Source: Lepisosteus oculatus | Lineage: Eukaryota; Chordata; Actinopteri; Semionotiformes; Lepisosteidae | Length of the DNA: 64,000 nucleotides | Reading direction: 5' to 3' | Assembly (NCBI RefSeq): GCF_040954835.1 | Contig: NC_090706.1 | Span: 32,187,148-32,251,147, forward strand | Position numbers and translations under genes: made by a program | The notes under the pieces: model-generated | What the model was told of the DNA's origin: nothing | What the model saw: only the letters and a program-made list of their open reading frames with translations | Databases searched by the model: none | Part shown: piece by piece, positions 46,305 through 64,000 of the stretch | Layout: each line of letters begins with the position of its first letter | Numbering within the stretch: the stretch's first letter is position 1

Positions 46305-46560
46305 CTTCCAATTCAGGATCTCAGTGGAGAAAGATCCTATCCTGGCAAGCAATGGGCACAAGGCAGGGTACACCCTGCATGGGATGCACGTCCATCACAG
46401 GGCCAACACTCAGAGGTGCACACACTCACACCAGGGCCAATTTTTCTAGAAGCAAATTATCCTACCAGTATGTCTTTGGACTGCACAGGGAGAACATACA
46501 AACTCCATTGAAGGATACTGCTGTTGTATCCTTGAGCAAGGTACTTTACTCATATTATTT
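46305..46560 (-). repeat. SINE-like repeat fragment with an adjoining second repeat
   Basis: Minus-oriented copy of the same body: GGGTACACCCTGCATGGGAT, CATCACAGGGCCAACACTCA, GACTGCACAGGGAGAACATA. It passes at about 46520 into GTTGTATCCTTGAGCAAGGT, the repeat type also seen near 21650. Confidence 0.55.
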
Positions 46561-47391
46561 CTACTGGGTAACTGGATACACGCCAGCAAGTTGTCATTGT
46601 TTAAGGATCACCCAGAAAGTAAAGTAATGCCCCATATTAAAAGCAACTCCCACAGCAAGACAATGAAACTTTTAGTGCTGTAAGATTAAATTTTCCTGCT
46701 TCCTGTTGCAGAGTTCCAAAATATTTTTACAAAAACCTGTATCAACTCTGACCCTGTGAAGTCGTGCATAAAAACATGATAATACAAAAGCATTAAGTAT
46801 TAAGCATTAAGCATTACTTTCTGGGTGGCCCTCAGAATTTGTTCTCAATTGATTTAATCGGGTCAAATATAGGATTTACGTAGTGGGATTAAATGTGCTA
46901 CATTGCCATCTAGTGATATAATTTAGTTGTTGCCAAATTTTCAAAACGCATTTTGTTTAATAAAGGGTCTGAGGTTAAAGTCGGAGATAAGACAGATAAA
47001 CACTTCTCTGTCAATCCAGGAAGGGATACAAATATTTATTAACTCAATTCCTAGACTGATTTTCCTTCAAGGCTTTTCTTTGTTGTTTGTGCTTTTAAAC
47101 GACAAGGTCAGTTGGATTTCAGATGATTTACTGTATATAAAACCTGTCACTAAACTCAGTAGTTGCTACAACTTCAATAAAACACAGATGTCTGCCTGTA
47201 GGTAATCAGCACAGTCTATATCCTATTCAGCAGTGTTTTAAAAGAGCTGTACTGAAAGGGTTTAGATGCTGAAGTGGGGAAAATAACTGTCTCTATAAAG
47301 TGACAGCTCTATATAGTAACTGAAGCACAACAGAATCCAGAAACCAATAACACAAGTTAAAAATGCTGGAATGAGATGATGACTATCTTGG

Positions 47392-47701
47392 CCACATTCT
47401 GATAGGTAGGTAGGTTGGTCCCAATCCAGGCCATCAAGGCCCTTGCCCCCCATTCTCAACCATCTGGAGGTGGAGGTGATGTGGTCAGCATCACACTCCG
47501 GCCAGCCTATTACCCCCGGAAGGATTTACCCCTGGTACTCATTTGGAAAGCAGGCTGAGTGGACCTAGGAGCCATCCGGAAGGAATCAGAGCAAGCTACA
47601 TACTGTACTAGCTCCTACTTGGGATTGAACCCAGGACCTTCCTGTCAGGAGCTAGATGCCTGTGCCATCTGAGTTACCACGGCTCCAACCACATTCTGAT
47701 A
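47392..47701 (-). mobile_element. tRNA-derived SINE with 13-bp target-site duplication
   Basis: The 13-base sequence CCACATTCTGATA occurs exactly at 47392-47404 and 47689-47701 and brackets a 284-bp insert. Read on the minus strand, the insert begins with a tRNA-like head holding box A (GTAACTCAGATGGC) and box B (GGGTTCAATCCC), continues with a GC-richer body, and ends in a short CCTACCTACC tail. These are the marks of a SINE inserted by LINE-type retrotransposition. It contains no protein-coding frame. Confidence 0.88.
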
Positions 47702-50700
47702 TACGATGAAAATCAGAGTGTGATGCCACAATACAGTTTCACTCTAGCAGTCAACATACAGTATGCAAAATTTTATGCTCACTAAGCTGCTTTGGTAATC
47801 CATATGAGGTAATCGATATCCCCTGGAACTTTTCAACGTCTTTGTAGTTAAAGGCGAACCGCAGGCCCAATATCTCCGACAGGTTGTTAAATCTTGGTAA
47901 CAAAATAAATTCGTTGATGTTATCGAAAAAATGTACAAAATCCTGAACTTTGTGAAAGTACTGTAAGTTGCAATGTTGTCACAAACTCACATTCCAGTTT
48001 CCACTGATGTGGGATGTGAGGCGGTCCCTTCCTGGTCACTAGTCACTGTAATGATTAATGTAATGTGATGTACAAGCAAATAAGTACAGCTTGTGCAGGT
48101 TCTACATGCAGACGTAACCAGTAATATTTGTCAGCAAAACTATCTCAAAATCGAAAGCAATATTTCTATTGGATTAAAAGAGATGCTATTCACAAGCCTG
48201 CTTGTTTACAATGTCACTGGAAGTTTTGTTGTCTTGTTCTGAATCACAGAATATGGAGCTGTGCATACCTGGAAATTTAGTTGATTTTGTGGCATAAATT
48301 GGAAGTTTTACAAGTTACTGTGTATATTTTACTTTTATTTTGGTTTGAAATGCGCTCATCAAAGGTGATTCTTTCTAACCTTGAAATATAAAAATAGTAT
48401 TGCAGTTCCCCTATTATAAATTATGAAAATGTACTCTATGGTGTACATTTTCATAAACCATATTGTTCTGTGTCGCACAGTCCCAGTCTTTGTGAAAATT
48501 CCATTTAAAATAGTGACAAAGATTATTAGCCACACATGGATGTGCTTTTGCATTTGTAAGCAAATTTTCCAAGATGTATTCTGTTCAGAGAAAAACAGAA
48601 TACTTTTAATAGTGTTATAGCAATCTGTCTACACTAGTAGCTAACAAACCTTCTATCTATCAGTCTATTAATAGCCTTCAACTGCTTTCAGTAAAGCACA
48701 TGGTGAACATTACCAGAATAATAGTGCTCTTGATGAAATTACTTGTAAGTCTCTTCTAAAAGAACCATATTAAAAGTAATTAGTTTGTTCTATGTCAAAT
48801 AGCTTATTTTGGTTTGATATTAAGCTACATTTCATTAACCATAATTTTGTTTACTCAGACAATTGCTATGCAGACATAAGTTAATTTGATTAATGCATTT
48901 TAGGCTGTCTTGTACAGTACAGAGTGCTCTATCTTTTTTGATAACTGTTTAATATCTTTGTTTAAAAGAAATTTGTATGCATCATGGAACAAAACTAATT
49001 TGAGTATGGAATACTATATTCTATAATATACAGTAAGTGTAACCTTTGACCTTATCTAGCCTATTTGGATTTCTTATTCCTCACGCTAGACACATTTTTA
49101 TGTCAGACAATACAATTTCTTCAATATAAACTTTGTTGGTGTCTGTTGGTTTAAACAACGTTGGTATTATCAAAAAATCATTTATTTTTGTTGGCATCAC
49201 AGTGAAAACCAGATGAACACAGGAATGATGTCTACAGCAGTTAGTAATGCCAGTTCCTGTGGTTTTGAGGGAACTTACGTTGTTCCTTTTAAACAATTTG
49301 GAGGATTGCACAACTTCTGCAAATATTTCAGAGCAGAAGTCCACTGATGACCATACTGTCTCATTTACTTTTTAACACCAAATTCTCAGGTTGAATTTTT
49401 GTATGAGTGAATTTACAAATCTACAACAGTACCTGCATCTATAGCTGATGAAATCCTTCTGTATTTGTGCATCAATTATTTAGCTAACAGATTAAAAGAA
49501 GATCCTTAATGATAACAGAAGCTGACATTAAAAATTGAAAATCATACTCAAGAAAAATGTTTAATTAATCTGAATATTGATAAGGCTATTGCTATAATTC
49601 TATAATTAGATTGATACTGCTGTCAGCCGAGTAGGTTAAGAAAATTACAGTATCTCAGAGTTATTTTTTTTTTCAGATTTCCATTTAAATATTTCTGAGT
49701 TATATATTTCATAGAAATGAAGGAATTAAACTATTCCTCTTCAAATCACAAAATTCAGGCACAGCATTTCTATATTAAACAACAGCTTATTAAAAAATAT
49801 TTTATGTCAATGTACTGTGAAAAAAATGAGAAGTGAATGGTTTAAAATCATATTACTCAATAGACAATGTCAACATAAACATATTTTTATTTAAAATAAA
49901 CAATGATATTGCTTTTATTTTAAAAAGAATAGAAGTAATGCCATATAAAAATTATAAGGGACTTGACACAAATTCTAACATGCTTCACATTGATGGCAAA
50001 AGCTTGTTTATTAGAAATATGGCAAAATACAGAGAGGTTAAAAAGAAATTTTAATCTAAATTCAACATTCTTCCATTAAAACAATTAGCATTAAATTAAA
50101 TGCCCAAATAATGTTAGCAAAATCTTCTGCCAATAAAATAAATACAAGAAAGAATTGTATCAATAAGAAAGAAAGAAAACAAAGAAAACACTCAAGGACA
50201 CATGCATGTTAAAGCATCAAAAGGGAAATAATTTATTACTTACTTTAAAGAAGGATAAGCAAAACGAATTTAGCTTCTTTGTAAAAATAATTTCCCAACA
50301 CACAGCTCTTTGATCTAAAATTCTGTTGTAAATCCAAAGATGTTATCATAGACATTCAAAGCATACAGTTTAGTCAAGGGAAAACTTTTTCACTCACATA
50401 ACATGCATCTAACCCAATAAAAGCAGGCTACTTTCTGGTATTTTCCCCATCATGTTGTGCTTACATTGAGAACAAAACAATCCTTATCCACTTTCACAAT
50501 GATCCACATTGACATGTTTTCCAGAAAACCGTTGTTCCTTTTGCAACTCACTGAACAAGATAATATGCTATGTGGGCAAGTAATATACTGTACATTATAA
50601 AGAGTTTCAAATAAAACAATCCTTATTCACACAAAAAATACAAGTTTCATCTTCAACAACAGTGTTCAGTCCCACTAAGCTAATGCAGTCATTGGGGCAA

Positions 50701-51857
50701 AAGGACTTTAAATAAATTCACCTACAGTAGAAAATAACTTTCTTGTTCTTGTTTGTGAATATACGTCCATAAACATCCATGTTATTTCCAGTTTCACATT
50801 CAATTACTTCAAAATGCTGCTGGCAGTACATGCTGAATGCTACATAGGAATAAAATAAATTAATTAGGTATTCATGTCCTTAGCTACATATGAATGTAAT
50901 GTGTTTACATTGTGTGCTACATTTGTTCTACCTTTCTTAGTGCAAGAAGAAAATGATCATACTGTGCTTATATAATACTTTTTAAATTTCTGTTGACGTT
51001 CTTGCATTCTTATACAAGGAATGTCTACACTCTTAATGCTAGGGGTTTGTGTCATGCAAGTCAGACATACTGTAAATGCAGACAAAGGCAGTTTAATTAT
51101 TTCAAGTTGACTCTTTTCTGAAAAATGCAAACATTTTGAAGTCAATGCCACATTTTGACCATTATTTAAATGAGAACAAACATTCACCAAACTTACAAAA
51201 CAGAACTTATAACTATATAGCAATCTTAGAAGTGCAGTAAAGTAGTCCACGAGTTTTTTTTTCAATGTATGTCACCACAAACTAAAGATAAAGATTGCAA
51301 TTGATAATCTGAGCAACAAATATTTTCTTTTATTATTTGGCTTTTCTATTTCTCAGCTAAGAGCAAATACATAATTAGCATATAATACTGCAATTTCATG
51401 GAAAAATAAATGAGAAAACTGTAAATAAGAATAAAAGTAATATATGTTTAAAAAATATATAGCAAGTTTAAAAGGCAATGCACAAGAGCCATATTGACTA
51501 AACTTGCAGTATTCTGCATTTAGTTTTGTACTTTAGCTGTTTTTGTTTTACTTTATATTTTTTTACTGAATTACTAACTTATTCTGTAAAGCTTACTAAA
51601 TTCCACCTCTGGAGATATTCATTGTGGCCGTGTGAGCAGATACATGGCTTTTAGCTCTAAATTAAACAATTTATATTTAAAGAGTTTATTATAAGCCATA
51701 AGCATAGTGCGCATTTAAACATAAAAAAATAGAGATAATTTATGGCACCTTATTTCCAGTTGGCAGGTTGGGAGCTAACCAGCTTCAAGATGATATGATA
51801 ATATTTGCATTCAGGTATTCAAGCCACTGATAACAAGTATTTTAGCTGTCATGAAAT

Positions 51858-52150
51858 GATAAGATAAGATAAGATAAGATCACTTTATTAGCCCTATACA
51901 ATTTCTTGCATTAGAAATTCGTCTTTTCACATACCGTAGCTTGCTCTCCATGAAACACATAGACAGGGAGAGAAGCTTGGGGTCAGAGCACAGGGTCAGC
52001 CATTGTACGGCGCCCCTGGAGCAGCTGGGGTTAAGGGCCTTGCTCAGGAGCCCAACAGAGTAGAATTCCTCTGCCGGCTGCGGGATTTTAACCAGCAACC
52101 TTCCAGCCACAGGTGCAGATCCTGAATCACAGAGCCCCCTGTCTTTTTTT
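51858..52150 (-). mobile_element. L2/Rex-type non-LTR retroelement 3' fragment
   Basis: GATAAGATAAGATAAGAT at the left edge is the complement of a short-unit retroelement tail. The rest (CGCCCCTGGAGCAGCTGGGG, TTAAGGGCCTTGCTCAGGAG, CCAGCAACCTTCCAGCCACA) is a highly repeated fish retroelement segment. Orientation is minus because the tail is on the left. No complete reverse transcriptase frame is present. Confidence 0.65.
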
Positions 52151-52737
52151 TTTAAGTGCAGTTCTTTATATATTTTCATATACCTTGCAATCAGACAAAT
52201 GCAAAATATTTAAAAAAAGAAAATTGAATTATTTTTTCTTTGTTTTATGTCAGTTAATACAAAACTTTTTTTAAACAAGCATATTACACTGTTTAACCTG
52301 ATGGAACAATAAAAAGCAACAAAAAACAGCTTTTCAAACTTATTTTTGAAAGAATTTCTGAAGAATGGAGAAATCATACATTTAGCTTCCTATGGTCAAG
52401 CTCAGTGACAATGTTCGAAATTAATGTTCAGTATTACATTTGGAGAAATTTGTGCATCCAAAGCATGCTTCATCCACAAGGAAATTCATTATGTTCTTTA
52501 AAAATCACAAAAAGGCGCTTATGAATCTGCACTGTGTGATAAAAAATCAAAAACAATCTGTGTATTGTGTACAAATAACCTGGGAAAGTAGGCTCTAAAA
52601 TCTGCATCGCTAGTTGAAAGCACAAAATTCATAGCTTTCATTTCCCCCCTGCAAAAAAAACAAATATGCTGACTTGGTACAACAGCTTAGGGAAAAATAG
52701 CTACCTTGTGTTTTTCCAGCTGCTGAAAGGTTTGACT

Positions 52738-52743
52738 TTTATT
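52738..52743 (-). terminator. Candidate csf1r poly(A) signal
   Basis: TTTATT on the plus strand is AATAAA on the minus strand, about 490 bp past the csf1r stop codon. It is a plausible 3' end, but other signals lie further away and none is proven. Confidence 0.3.
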
Positions 52744-53235
52744 AGCTACTAGAACATGAACTGGAGTACCTAAGCCTCAGAGTATCCATGGTAATTTAGT
52801 CTAATTTTATAGCCCACAAATTATTTATGACACATTAAAAAGTGATACAGTATCTAAGGCATACAGTTTCATTGTATTATATTCTGTAGAGTAGAAGAAC
52901 AAGTAGAGGAAGCTTTTTTTAATTGAGGGTTTCCTTTGATACTGTTGCTGCCATGAGTTCTTGGAGTTTATTTTCCAAAATATTGTCAGTATTCCAGTTT
53001 TCGACACCCATCAATGATTTCCTTTCTACATCTATCAGCTCTAATGCAAACATCCATTGGACAATCACATTGTTTTTTGTAATGGGGAAAGAGTTCTCCA
53101 TTCACTTAATTTCAGTATTCCCTGTGAAAGCTCAATCTGTCCTTCCTCTCTTAGAAAAGAAAATCTTAAAAAAACACTGTGAAATATCCTGGAGTTAAAC
53201 AAAAGGGTGTGTGTAGACAGTGTAGAAAACCATCT

Positions 53236-63322
<10,087 letters not shown>

Positions 63323-63424
63323 CTGCCAGAGGGAAGAGATAATTCAACTTAACAGGTGAAAGCAGATTTTAGATTGCATTCAAACATTGCAGGATGCTAC
63401 AAGAAGCTTTACCAGCAGCAGTGA

Positions 63425-64000
63425 TATGCCACCAGCCATATCACCCTGCAACTTACAACTGGCAACCCACTGAAGCTAAGCAGGTGTGAGCCTGGTCAGT
63501 ACCTGGATGGGAGACCTCCTGGGAAAAACTAAGGTTGCTGCTGGAAGAGGTGTTAGTGGGGCCAGCAGGGGGTGCTCACCCTGTGGTCCACGTGGGTCCT
63601 AATGCCCCAGTATAGTGAGGGGGACACTATACTGTGAACAGGTGTCGTCCTTCGGATGAGACGTAAAACCGAGGTCCTGACTTTCTGTGGTCATTAAAAA
63701 TCCCAGGGTGTTTCTCGAAAAGAGTAGGGGCCAAATTTCCCATTGGCCCTTACCAATCATGGCCTCCTAATAATCCCCTCTATGGGGATTAGGGGTAATA
63801 ATAATAATTGAATTGGCTTCATTACTCTCTGCTCTCCTCCCCACTAATAGTTGATGTGTGCGTTCTGGCGCACTATGGCTGCCGTCGCAACATCCAGGTG
63901 GATGCTGCACATTGGTGTTGGTGGAGGGGAGACCATTACCTGTAAAGCACTTTGAGTGGAGTGTCCGGAAAAGCGCTATATAAGTGTAAGCAATTATTAT
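63425..64000 (+). mobile_element. 5S-rRNA-derived SINE (SINE3 type), running to the window end
   Basis: The left part follows 5S rRNA: GCCATATCACCCTGCAACTT, then TGAAGCTAAGCAGG (box A region) and CTGGATGGGAGACC (box C region), the internal polymerase III promoter. The body (TCCTTCGGATGAGACGTAAA, CCATTGGCCCTTACCAATCA, GCACTATGGCTGCCGTCGCA) and the end (GAAAAGCGCTATATAAGTGT plus an ATT-rich tail) are those of a very abundant fish SINE. It is nearly full length but the final tail is cut by the window edge. It is not a functional 5S rRNA gene. Confidence 0.88.

Larger units (their letters stand above)
37810..53235. other. 15-kb intergenic interval between csf1r and the VEGF-like gene
   Basis: No exon with family similarity or coherent splicing was found on either strand. 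The leftmost 1-2 kb should hold the VEGF-like promoter, and the right end the csf1r 3' UTR. Between them are a C-rich element (38900-39880), a 71-bp direct repeat, two SINE-like fragments, an intact tRNA SINE and an L2-type fragment, listed separately. The rest is AT-rich. Conserved enhancers could be present but cannot be recognised from one sequence. Confidence 0.5.

Noticed and set aside
47610-47690. Functional tRNA gene on the minus strand
   Set aside because: Boxes A and B are present but the cloverleaf is imperfect, and the 13-bp target duplications show it is a SINE head.
63425-63560. 5S rRNA gene
   Set aside because: Similarity to 5S rRNA is partial and diverged and continues into a SINE body and tail; it is a retroposed SINE.

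Overview
The window is vertebrate nuclear DNA from a ray-finned fish. Genes are split into many small exons with canonical GT/AG borders, and introns and intergenic DNA are AT-rich and full of old repeats. The repeats (5S-rRNA-derived SINE, tRNA-derived SINE, L2-type tails, a Tc1-like remnant) and gene content suggest a fish, possibly a non-teleost such as gar or bowfin; the species is inferred, not shown. I rebuilt the genes exon by exon from splice sites and reading phase, comparing with remembered human family members. No search was run.

Layout. (1) 690-2011, minus: first two exons of an unidentified single V-set immunoglobulin-type protein, continuing off the left edge. (2) 2499-5321, plus: complete SRA1 (5 exons, 227 aa), head to head with gene 1 across about 490 bp. 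(3) 7.9-29.0 kb, plus: complete HMGXB3 (20 coding exons, 1284 aa, plus a probable non-coding first exon at about 7.93-8.00 kb). (4) 33071-37809, minus: complete VEGF-C/VEGF-D-type growth factor gene (7 exons, 392 aa), closest in domain layout to VEGF-C. (5) 53236-63322, minus: 3' half of CSF1R (14 exons: last Ig-type domain, membrane segment, split kinase, tail); its 5' exons lie beyond the right edge.

HMGXB3 and CSF1R are also neighbours on human 5q32. A VEGF-C-like gene between them is not expected: human VEGFC (4q34) and VEGFD (Xp22) sit elsewhere. This is the most interesting observation, and may be a third member of the VEGF-C/D subfamily kept at the CSF1R locus. It also lacks the extra cysteine typical of VEGF-C/D.

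The non-coding part holds a 25-bp-TIR MITE family (three clear copies, one only 15 bp from a csf1r splice acceptor and apparently supplying its branch point and pyrimidine tract), a 335-bp unit repeated three times in tandem, an LTR-like segment, a promoter-like module antisense within csf1r, and an intact SINE with a 13-bp target duplication. No prokaryotic features, CRISPR arrays or functional tRNA/rRNA genes were seen. The genes are not an operon; the link between them is shared synteny. SRA1 and HMGXB3 act in nuclear regulation, while the VEGF-like ligand and CSF1R act in vessel and macrophage signalling.
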